A stretch of 64,000 nucleotides of DNA. It comes from Pterobdella sp. o SKG-2022 (lineage: Eukaryota; Annelida; Clitellata; Hirudinida; Piscicolidae). The translations under genes were made by a program, and so were the position numbers. The stretch spans positions 8,759,446 to 8,823,445 of the forward strand of contig OZ038321.1 of the NCBI GenBank assembly GCA_964035795.1, given 5' to 3'. The notes under the pieces were generated by a model. It saw only the letters and a program-made list of their open reading frames with translations. It made no database searches and was not told the DNA's origin. Position 1 is the first letter of the stretch, and every line of letters starts with the position of its first letter. Of the stretch, positions 1-10,000 are shown piece by piece.

Positions 1-99
1 TGAAGAATAAAAATTAGTATTGATAAGTTTTATAACGCCATGTAGTTTTTATTTGAGTTTGTGTTGCATTCTACAATTCAATACACGCAATTAAAATTT

Positions 100-262
100 T
101 ATATGGTTTGAAAATCATTAAACTTCTGTAACCATCTCGGATGTATTGTGCTTTGTAGTCAGGATTTGATAAGGTCTCGCATATTATCGCTTTCAAATGA
201 TGGTTAAGTTCAGCAAGGTCTTGCAGGAGATCAATCATTTTGTTATAACTTTGCTCTTTGGA
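100..262 (-). CDS. Possible helical exon, gene unassigned
   Basis: An open stretch on the minus strand reads as a helix-rich segment with MIDLLQDLAELNHHLKAII near its start and NPDYKAQY later. It lies downstream, in transcription order, of the UBR-box exons on the same strand, so it could belong to the armadillo-like part of that E3 ligase. I see no diagnostic motif, and the splice borders are guesses (an AG upstream of the reading frame, a GTTACA after the RDG codons). It may equally be a chance ORF. The stretch from about 263 to 340 holds nothing I recognise. Confidence 0.25.
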
Positions 263-339
263 TAATTTATTCAAAAATTAAAATTTAAAATTTCAAGTTA
301 ATATACAAACTTCATTCAAATATTTATCTTTCAAAAGTC

Positions 340-2786
340 CAACTTTGACCTCCGCGCGGTGGAGAATGGTAACTGGTTCGTGTCAGAGCTATGCCGTCGG
401 AAACTTATGTTCCTGGTAGGGCCTTCGAAGGCGGACAGATCTGACACTGGCAGTGAAAGGCTGCGACCCGGCTAACATAGGGCAACGGTGCAAAACTTTT
501 CTGTTTCCGCCTCAGTGTCTGTGGAAAGTCTACGGCAAGCTGAAGATATTTCCTTCTTGTTGTTTTGCAAGCAGTTCATGGGAGAACAGAAATTTTGAGA
601 TGTGCTACTCTGAGGATAAAAGCACCTGCTAGTAGTCGTAGCGAACACTACTTAGTGAAGCCACTGAAAAGTCAAATGATGAAGATAAACCGCAGCACTA
701 GAGCTAAAGACCCAAACTCAAGAACTGTTTATGTACAAGAATGTTCATTACTGAACTCGAATGACGATATGCTCTCAAATCCTTCTGGAAGAAGAACATC
801 TGATGGTGAATGCAGAACAGGTCGCTAAACTTTAGACTGTCGCAAGAGCTTAAACGTTGCTTTTCAGTACGTGAGAACATTGCGCAGTCAGGCTAAACAG
901 ACAGAACTGTCCCATTTGATAAAAACTAACGGTGTGGACATAATTGGACTGGCTGATCATAAGATTATGCATAGTGATTTCATCAACTACAAAGTGGTTA
1001 ATGGATACCTTCTCATAACCTCAAGTGCATGTCAAAATAACCAAAATGTGCCAAATGGCGGGGTTGGACTCATGATGAATAATAAATTGAAGAAATGCAT
1101 TCAAAATATCTGCTATCAGCCTTAGAATCCTCAGAGTATACTTCACTGGATAGTCTATTGAACAAAGATATAAAATTGAAAAAGCGTTTGCTTTTTATCA
1201 AAAAGAGGCTAATAAAACTACCAGTGAAAACCTCCAATCAGAGAAAGCAAAACTTTATAGAATTTACAACAGCCTATGCGAAAAACAATTGGAACAGCAT
1301 ATTACATCAATTGAAACAACAGCCAAACGTGGTCAATGCTCTAAATGCTTGAATCTCATAAATGAAGTGAGTGGTCGAAGAAGCTCCAAAAAAGGCATCC
1401 TCAAAGGCAAAGACAAAGGTGAAAGGATCAAAAGCTGGTACAATCATTTCAGCGATTTACTGGGTTAGGAACCCACAATATCAGATGATTGTTGTTTTCA
1501 GGTTCAAAAAATATTTGAAGCTCTACATATAGAAACTGGACCTTTCACCAAAAATGAATATCTTGCAGTGAAAAAATGTCTTAAGCTTGGTAAAGTTTCT
1601 GGTGAAAATGATATTCCAAACGAACTACTGGAATACTGCAGTATAGACGACATTGTTTTAGAATATGTTAACTCACTTCTTTTAGACGTTCATAAGCCCC
1701 AACAATGTTCTGACATCAACATTCTAGCTCTAACAAAAGACGGAGATCTCAGTAATGCATCAAACTATAGAGGAATCGGTCTGTCAGCTATGATGTCAAA
1801 AGTAGTGAACAAGCTTACACTAAAACAAATTCAACCTCACCTAGACCCACTACTTAGAAACAACCAAAATGGATTTTGACCAAAAGAAATACTAAAGCTC
1901 ACATTCCAGCTTTTCGAAGAATAATTGAAAAAGCAAAAAAAAATAATGTCTCTGCAACCATAGTTTTTGTGGATTTCAGTAAAGCATTTAATAGCGTTCA
2001 CAGAGCAATAATGATGCAAATCTTTAAAGCATATGAAATTCCAAATGAACTTGTCAATGCCATACAAAAACTATACGAGGGAAAAAGAGCTAAGGTATTT
2101 TTTCCTGATGGTGCAATGCCAAAAAGACCAAAATGATGAGGTTCAACGAGGATAGTATCAATGACATGAAATCTATCAGTGGTGTTTCCATCGAAGAAGT
2201 TGAAAATTTCAAGTACTTAGATGGTTGGATGAAATGCTGTCAACACGATGTGAAAGCTAGAAAGGCTCAGGCATTCTTGGCTTGTCATAAACTCAAAAAA
2301 ATCTGGAAGTCATCAATGAATAGAGAAATAAAAATCAGGTTATTTCTGGTGACAGTCGAGTCTTTGTTGCTCTATAACTCTGAAACTTGGTCTCTTATTT
2401 CTGCTTTAACAAAATCACTAGATGGAGCTTATACCAGAATGCTTAGAATGGCATTAAACATATCTTGGAAACACGAGACAAAAGAAAAACTGTACGGTGA
2501 TCTGCCAAAATTAAGTTGTAAGATTAAAGAGCGCAGACTGAGATTTGCCGGTCATTGTGTTCGGCAACGAAAAGAGATAGTCTCGAAATTTGTTCTGTGG
2601 CAACCTTTGGCAAGAAACCCAAGAAGAGGAAGAAAAGCAATCAATTATGTTGACACACTGATGACAGATATCGGGCTAGCAAGCACTAAAGAAATCGAGA
2701 ACGAAACGCTGGACAGGGAATCATGGAGAAGCTTCAGCACTTTGGTTCGACTTGAAAGTCGGCCCAAGTGAGTAAGTAAGTTACCT
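340..2786 (+). mobile_element. Decayed RTE-like non-LTR retrotransposon
   Basis: Pieces of one LINE lie in order. A G+C-richer 5' leader (about 345-560) comes first. Apurinic endonuclease start remnants follow from 871 (RTLRSQAKQTELSHLIKTNG, then VDIIGLADHKI and a GGVGLMMN block). Reverse transcriptase fingers and palm come next (1568-2136; GENDIPNELL, NYRGIGLSAMMSKVVNK, VDFSKAFNSVHRAIM). The C-terminal thumb region is at 2133-2771 (YTRMLRMALNIS, RRLRFAGHCVRQ, NPRRGRKA). It is dead: there is a stop after QNGF near 1878, a frame change near 2125-2135, and the catalytic YADD block is missing because the sequence jumps from SPDG-like text to the post-catalytic KKTK segment. It ends in a short (GTAA/AAGT) tail. 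The RTE/RTE-X assignment is from remembered family resemblance; the exact clade is not certain. Confidence 0.85.
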
Positions 2787-4640
2787 TATTTATTTTTTTT
2801 AATGTACATATATTTACAAATAAAACTGAAGCATACTCGCGTCTTTATAATTGGTAGTTATCAAGTACATCAGACGCACAGTTTTGGCTACAAATGGTGG
2901 GATGAGGAACTTGGCTGGATAAAGGAGTTCAGGAGGAGGGTCTCTCCATGAAGACGAAGACGATGCACAAAACCTGGTTGAGTAAAATAAGTATATTGTG
3001 TTTAGTTGAGTGCTTGATACATCATTTTAAAGGCGGCAGTAATGACGTTGAAACAATGAAAAAGGAGGTAGTCTGAAGGGCGTTGGAGGGTTGCGCTAAT
3101 TTTAATTAAATTAAATTTAAAAAATAAATAAATAAATAAAAATAAAAATATTTTATTTTATATATTATCATCAGTTTTGAAAAACCTTCATTTCAAATTT
3201 TCCCAATTAAGTAAAGCACATTTAAATTGCTTTCGTTAAATATTCCAAAATTTAAGATATCTTAAAAATTTATTTTAATTTTTAATTTACAAACTTTATA
3301 TTTTCATTTCATAATTATTTTTTCACAAAAGCAAAAATAGGATTTGTCTTCTGTGTGAGTAAAAAAGAATAAAAAACTGAATTCTCGATTTGGTGAGAAT
3401 AATTTCTCAAGTACTTACTAAACAATTTTATTAATATTACATAATACTTCCAAAAGTTCAAGTCAAAAATAGTTGACAAAAATATATGTTTTTTTATCAT
3501 TATTTTATAAAACGAATGTAATGATTATAACGAGTATTCCACAAAACTATATTTTTTATGTAATGATTTACCCAGTGGATTTCATTGTGTCATTGTTGCC
3601 ACAGTCGCACATGCCCCCAGCTTTTGTATTCATGAAGATCCTCATATCATGTCCTATAAAAAGATGTAAATCTAGTTTTTAATCTTTAGTTTTAATTAAA
3701 ATATGAAGTACATGAACAATAAAAAATTAATTTCAGATATGTTATAGAATAGGAAAAGGAAGAAAAACATAATAAATAACAATATTCAAATCTTTTTTCA
3801 TGCAAAATTCAACATTCAGTTATGAAACTATCAAGGATATTTTCTAAGTTATTCATACTAAGATATAATTCATAAAATAAACCCTTTAGTTGGGGCAAAT
3901 TTTTATAGACTGCCAGTCTAAGCTAACGTTCAATTTAAAATTATCGAATTCATGATCTGCCGTTCCCACACTTGGACAGTTGGCCTTGCCATTGTCAACA
4001 AAAAAAAGATCGTCCGCCAAGCCAAATTACAATGATACCAGTATATCAGCTTGTCAAAAACCTGCTACCAGAGTCTAGTGTCCTCCAGGTTATAAAAAAT
4101 AAGAAGCCCTTTACCATAAGCTCTAATTTAAATTCGGTTCAACGTCAATGCTCAAAAATTTGAAAAAATGATTGTTCATCGGCATCATATTAACTCTAAA
4201 CTATGGTTTGAATGTGATATTGCAGAAAAAATAAATTATCGAGTCAACCACTAAAGCTGCAGAAATGCGTTGGCAGTGAGGTTGAAATGGTTCTTGTGGC
4301 ATATAGTTAAAAAAAAATATTGAAAGTTTTTTGTAGCAATAATAGTTGAATAAAAAATTCAACTGAATAAACTCAAAAAAAATAAAACAAAAAGCTTTTG
4401 AGATTATAATTTTTCAATTGTTCTAGTTAAAGTGGTTGACACCAGCCGGCCTAATCTTATAAAGCATGTTTGAGACAAATACATAGACTGCCAGTGCAAG
4501 CTAACATCCAAATATAATTCCATTGATAAAAATAATGAAAATATTTTTAAAAATTTTAATTTGAATGAATAAAAATAAAATATTTTAAAAATTAAAACTA
4601 AAAATTACAAAAAATTGAAAAAAGATATATAACCATTTTA
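2787..4640. other. Non-coding stretch, repeats only
   Basis: No gene recognised. A G+C-richer block at about 2865-2960 has a short stop-free plus-strand reading rich in W and G (WWDEELGWIKEF) preceded by CAG and followed by GTCTCT; it is too short to call. A short AAAT microsatellite lies near 3120-3160. The block at 3960-4260 is flanked by a direct repeat (see next entry) and is probably mobile-element debris. Confidence 0.5.
3906..4511. repeat. Direct repeat pair flanking an unidentified insert
   Basis: A 28-base unit beginning TAGACTGCCAGT occurs at 3906-3933 and again at 4484-4511 with four differences (GTCTAAGCTAACGTTCAA versus GTGCAAGCTAACATCCAA). The 550 bases between them carry a weak 63-codon plus-strand ORF of no known family. 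It could be termini of a small transposable element or two copies of a dispersed repeat. Confidence 0.45.
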
Positions 4641-4652
4641 AGTCTCACCAAC

Positions 4653-4813
4653 CTTCATGATTTCCATTAAGAAAGCAATCGACACAAATAGCAGTGAACG
4701 GGCTGAGAGAACAGCTGAAACATCTGAATGCCACTGTGTTTTCCTCCCAAACCACACGACATTGCTTTCCCACTCCGTAAGTGTTCACTTCCGTGAGATT
4801 TTCATGATTAATT
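4653..4813 (-). CDS. UBR-box zinc-finger exon, UBR3-like E3 ligase
   Basis: The translation contains the first half of a UBR box: a Cys in KQCRVVWEE, then TVAFRCFSCSLSP and ICVDCFLNGNHEG. This matches the family pattern C-x(n)-Y/F-R-C-x-x-C-x(5-9)-C-x-x-C-F-x(4-5)-H. UBR boxes bind basic N-terminal residues of N-degron substrates in RING-type E3 ligases. The SLSP linker and short spacing resemble UBR3 more than UBR1/2, which is my inference. The exon probably starts after TATATAG (phase 2). It ends either at GAAG/GTTGGT (4653, phase 1) or at TTG/GTGAGA (4649). The remaining Cys/His of the box (usually a GGxCDCGD block) should be on a following exon at lower coordinates, which I did not find before the LINE at 0.3-2.8 kb. 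Confidence 0.75.
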
Positions 4814-4935
4814 CTATATAAGCTTTTTATTATGATATTCATATTAGTAAATACAGTATAGATTGTTTATAACTGCAGTTTGTTTATAATTACATATTTA
4901 AATGATATTCTTCTAATATTTATATTATTTTATAC

Positions 4936-5130
4936 ATATTTGGATACAGTTTCATACTATATCTTATAAGAATATCTAAATATAAAATCAGACATTCATA
5001 AATAAAGTTTTCGAAAGTTTGTCTCCCAGCAATGAGATTCTTGAACTGTATCAGGTGTTCATTAGTCATCTTCAACGTGTCCATCAAACGGGTGCTCTTG
5101 TAGGCTTCCAATACGTCTGCTTCTGCCATT
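4936..5130 (-). CDS. Upstream exon of the UBR-box ligase (probable)
   Basis: A minus-strand open frame with MAEADVLEAYKSTRLMDTLK, then HLIQFKNLIAGRQTFENFIY and ECLILYLDILI, lies just 5' of the UBR-box exon in transcription order. A GTATAA donor at 4935-4934 leaves phase 2, which fits the phase-2 acceptor at 4813. The predicted acceptor is GCAAG before position 5130. The sequence is amphipathic and helix-rich, as expected for the N-terminal region before the zinc finger of UBR proteins, but no signature residues prove it. An alternative donor, GTATGA, lies slightly upstream and would give phase 1. Confidence 0.5.
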
Positions 5131-6009
5131 CTTGCCAAAAAGACAATGCAAAAGTAAACAACTTATTTTGAAGGTTGTTTTGTTTAAAAAGTTTAATACT
5201 TTTAAAAACACGAATATACCAAAACAATGACGATCAAAGCGGAAACTAATTTTTTAAACATTAATTTAAATAAAATATTCCAAGGTTCCATAAAAATGAG
5301 AACAATGATTTTGAAAAACAAATTTAAATTTTACAATAAAGTAATCTGGATTTTGATAAAACTTTCATCCCTCACATTCATTTTTCTACTGAAGATAGCA
5401 GGCATGTTTTGGAATTATTGTAATTTTGAATTTCATGCTTATAAGAAGCCCTTCAGAAATTTGGAAACAATAAATTCAGATTCTTTAATTATTTGCAGTG
5501 GGCTTCACGAATTTCAAATTCGCACGCGTATTGCGCAGTTCCATTTGAAATAAAGAAAGTTGGACTTATAATTTTTTTTTTATTCAAATTTGTTTCCAAT
5601 TTTTAGTGTAAACTAGTACTCATTCAAAGAAAAATTAACATTTGGATTTTTCAATAGATTTTGTACTTAGTGGGAAAAATACATATGTCTAAAATGCCTC
5701 GTTCAGTTAAAAATAAATAATAATCTCAGTAATATTTCTTTGAACTATAGTGAAGTATGATATCTCTAGTTGAGTTGAATAATTTCAGCAATAAATTCAT
5801 GTAAAGAATCACCTCATGACGATTCCACTTCAATGTTCTTTTTGTTTCAACTATCGCTGCAGATAGATTTTACAAATATATACTTTTGGCGCAGAAACAA
5901 TGAAAAAACTTGAGACAAATAAAATTGCTCATTGTATCATATAAAATCTATTTTTCAATGAATATTCCCAAAAGCACCTTCATACATTCGTAATAAAAAT
6001 TCTAATTAG
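5131..6009. other. No confident gene
   Basis: A+T-rich sequence. A 108-codon open frame on the plus strand at 5227-5553 is rich in K, N, F and I with no domain, and I treat it as a likely chance ORF. Nothing else recognised. Confidence 0.4.
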
Positions 6010-6175
6010 CAGTAAGTATTTATATAGCATTTTCTTTAAGGTTGAGAGCGCTCACTAGAAATTGAATTCAACAAATACACACTGTGCAACAGGTGCTAAT
6101 TGTTGGCACACGAGGGATCAAACCCGATAACTTTAGATAATCGTTCTAATGCTCTACTAGCTGAGCTATACTAGG
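6010..6175 (-). mobile_element. tRNA-derived SINE, family B (copy 1)
   Basis: Reading the minus strand, a tRNA-like head (6103-6175) has an A box (TAGCTCAGCTAGTAGAGC), a 5-bp anticodon stem around a 7-base loop, and a B box (GGGTTTGATCCC). It is followed by a body including CAACAATTAGCACCTGTTGC and CACAGTGTGTATTTG. The same body follows the heads at 8.67, 56.7 and 61.0 kb. A and B boxes are the internal RNA polymerase III promoter. Decayed. Confidence 0.8.
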
Positions 6176-6959
6176 CAAAATATAAAATAAATTATTTTTA
6201 GTCATTCTTGGCTCAAAAAAATTATGAACCTAAGTGGCTGCTTCACGGAAGGCTGGCAAGTCCACGAACAATGCACTTGATTGAGCCCAGTTGAGCAAGT
6301 AGTGTGAGGTGGCTTGTACCATTGTAGAATTTTTATGAGAAATTTGGATTTCGTTTGAGCATTTCGCTAGTAAACTTTTTCCACGTTGCACTTTAACTTT
6401 GCTTCAACATTGTGCCTTCGACTTTAAATCATATTTCAACCGGTAACTTTTTATTCGATGCTTGACGTTTTTAACCACTACGCTAACTGACTTGATGTAT
6501 ATAATTGTCGCTGTCTGTGTGTAATGGTTGGTCCTAATTACCCACATGCACTTTAGGAAATGTTTGATGATTTCAAAATAAATGTTATTTCTTGAAAAGC
6601 TTTTTCCATAAAAAAGTTTTCAACCCTCTTTTTCTCCTTAAACGTTTAAAAACATATAACAAAAACTAGCGTTTCATTGGTTGAAAACATGGATGCTCGG
6701 CTTATATACTACCTTCATTCATAAATATATTTGCTCTCGCAGGTTTGAACAAGTTCTAGACGGCTGATTAATCATAGAAAATATTCTGGTAGACTAACTT
6801 CACAAAACATAAAGTTTCAAAAAACGAATAATTTATAAAAGTAATAATCAAACGACAAATAAAAAATTTTTGTTACATAATTGAAAAAGCTATTAAAAAA
6901 GTTCTAAAAGAATAGAATACATTAAAAAACACGTGAAATATTTCATTTGAACTTTGATC
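6176..6959. promoter_or_regulatory. Upstream region of the MMP-like gene
   Basis: No coding signal. A TATA-like TTTATAAAAGT lies at about 6831-6842, some 120 bases before the predicted start codon. No other element can be supported from sequence alone. Confidence 0.25.
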
Positions 6960-7031
6960 ATGAGACTGGCCTTGTTTTTGGTGTTATTTTGTGTACATTG
7001 CCAAACTAGAAGTCTGCCCTTACGAGTTGAA
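6960..7031 (+). CDS. MMP-like exon 1: signal peptide
   Basis: The exon opens with ATG and encodes MRLALFLVLFCVHCQT, a basic residue followed by a hydrophobic core and a likely cleavage after CQT. It ends in frame at a strong GTAAGT donor (phase 0). A secreted product is therefore expected. Confidence 0.75.
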
Positions 7032-10000
7032 GTAAGTACTTAAACGAAAAAAATTAAATATTTCTACAAAGCATGATGAAAAATTAAATTTCATGGCTAT
7101 GCTCGAAAGATAAAGTATAATAAATGAATAAAACGATAACACATTTTTATTTTCAAAAAATATAAGCAAAAACAAATAAAAAGATGTGAAAAGTTTTTAA
7201 AATTCACACTGCCACTGTGAATAAAACCATATGAACCCCGCAGAGATCCCACAGTGATCGCACTTTCTTGCAGAACTGGTGGAAGTCATTGCTGCTCGAT
7301 CGAAACAATCCTAGTCCTGCACCCAAGCATGTTCGTGAGCACTGTCCACTCATTTTTGATTCATTTTTGTTTAATATTAATATCCTCCATGTATATTTTT
7401 GTTATTATTTCATATATTAAACGACTTTTAAAAACATGGCAGCTATTCAAATGTACCAAAAGTTCATTTAAGAAATAAACTTTTTCTAAACAGTTATATT
7501 TAAGAATAAATATTCAATTTTTCACAAAATTTTTACTTTCATAAACTATTATTGTATGTTATGACTCAAATGCAGACTTCCCAATTTAATCATCAAAAGC
7601 ATTCTCTGATAAGTAATGACAAGATAGCATCTTCAGATAGTTTTTGTTAGTTAACTTACTGTTACTTATTGGTTACTAATGAGCTGTTGAAAGAGTGCTT
7701 GGCTTAAATAATTTTTTAGTAGGCCTGTTTCATATTTATATACAGCTTGTGTTTATACTGAGTAATATCGTCTAAATGTAGTTCTAAAGCATTTTTCTTA
7801 ATGTTATTTCCATAATTTTTTTCAAATTTTTGTATTCTTTTATAATATATTTACTTGTTACGTAGTTTATTTTAGTTTCATCGTGGTGCTTAGGATAGCT
7901 TCATGATGTGTTATTTGAAAATCCAAAAATAGTTTATATAAAAATGCACATAAAATAAATTATTTTATTAATATAAGTTATTGGAGAATATATGCAAGTG
8001 AGAATAACCTCTAGTACCTTTAGCATCTGATGTGCCTGCAAGTGCTATCGTTGATACCTAGCAAGAGGCATTCTCATAATAATGAATGATGTTCATTCCA
8101 AGTATTTAATAACCTAATATACTGGTGAGATAAAAATAATGTTAAAAACAATAAAAACTTTCTTTGTTAAATTTTTTTTTCGATCGACTTTTAGTCGCCC
8201 CATATTGGGGTTTCGCTAACTCGACAGATTTTTCACAGGGCGCTACTCCTTGTGTGTATAATTGTGGGCCCGAGCGGGATTGAACCCGGTTACTTTAGTT
8301 AACTAGTTTAACGCTCTACCAGCTGAGCTATGCTGATATATGATTATATTATATGATATATAATACAAAATGAAGTTACCAAATTGATACAGATATCTTA
8401 CATCAAATTTTGACGCTGAATTAATTTTGAAATATTTTTTTAGAAAATTTTCAAAATTCACCCATATTGGTTCCAATCACTAACTTCAACTTTGCCTACT
8501 ACAGAGCTTTAACGAATGTGCTGAAAGGCCTCGAACCAGTAGGTTTCTGACCTCATTGCTTTCTCGGTTAAGCTCAAGTCGACCAAACTCTGTGGTTCTG
8601 TATTGGAAGTCACAGTATGATGGTTCGACTCAACAGGTATGTGAACAAAAATTTTTTCAAAAGTTGGCCCGCATAACTCAGAGGTAGAGCATTAGACTAA
8701 TTATCTAAAGTTATTGGGCTCGATCCCACATGAGCCAACAATTAGCATCTATTCCGCAGTGTGTTATCGCTATATTAAATTTGCAACAATTTGCTTCATA
8801 TATACCGATTAGATTACATTACATTTTACTTTCAAATGAAGAATAAGCTCAATATATAAATCTATATAAAAGTTAAATATACATTTATGAATTAACTGAA
8901 ATTTTATTGTAAAGCGCTAAAACAAGCAACGGAAGTGTCCCGTTTGACACATTATGAGACTAAAATGAGCGTTATTAAGTATGTTATATCAATTAAAATG
9001 TTAGTAAAGAACTATAAAATATGACTATAATGGTATAAACAGGATTTGATGAATTTTTTGGGAGTATTGAAGTGGCAAATTTAAAGCGGCTTAAATATTT
9101 CTAATTTGAAAGTAGTCTTAATGAAATAAGCTCAAAAAAATTTTTTTTGAATAGTGAGAGGATTGCAGTTTCTTAGATGTTGTGGCAGTGAGTTCCAAGC
9201 CTTGTATGATGAATGTCACGACACGACTCTTGTTGTTAGTGGGTTTACTTGGTAAGAGAAGTGCTCTTGAAGAACGCAGAGATTTTTGAAGATTTTAGGT
9301 TAATAAGAGAGAGAAAAAAATAAAATGGAAAAAATATTTTGAGAGTTTTGAAAGTTAGTAGAGTGATTTTTAAATTATGCGTTGTTCGACTGGAAGCCAA
9401 TGAAGACGTTGGAGATTATCCTTGGAAGAGCTAATTAAACGGTGGTTTTTGACATTGCTGGTTTTTTTGCTCACTACGCTTTTTAGTCTTTTCAGCTGAA
9501 AGTTTGCCACTACGTAAAGAGCAGAGTTACAGTAATTGATGCAGTTGAGTACAAAGCATCGAACCAGGCTGCTGACCATTTCATCAGTAAGAAATGCACG
9601 GATAGGAGAAATGGCGTGTAGGTGGTAATTGTAAGTTTTTATGAGGTTTGTAATGAGGTTTTTGAAGGTGAAATTAGAATTAAGAATTAGACCAAAAGTT
9701 TTCAAAGAATTTTTGAAGGGGATGTTATTGATACTATTCATGTTATTCATACTATATATAAGATGTTGATAATTTAAGTCTTCTCTGCGTCAGCGCCATT
9801 TCAGCCATTTTTAGCTTTATTTTGTAAAAAAAAAATTTATAAGCAGGTTGCTTCATAACGATATAGTAAAATTAATATATGAGACTCAAAAAACTTCGAA
9901 CACGCTGCAACTAAATTTCAAATCAGTACAGTATTAAATCTGTTTTGAGCGTTGTTGTTACAAATTTCAAAAAATTCATTACATAGCATAACATAAAAAG

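Noticed and set aside
5227..5553. 108-codon plus-strand ORF near the UBR-box exons
   Set aside because: Lysine-, asparagine- and phenylalanine-rich, no domain, opposite strand to the neighbouring gene; not better than chance.
7254..7478. 74-codon plus-strand ORF
   Set aside because: Its frame differs from the exon-like reading that follows the CAG at 7273, and its second half is a run of hydrophobic and aromatic codons from A+T-rich DNA.
8666..8738. Possible functional tRNA-Ile gene
   Set aside because: The head is tRNA-like but has mismatches in the stems, and the same head with the same 3' body recurs at three other sites, so it is a SINE.
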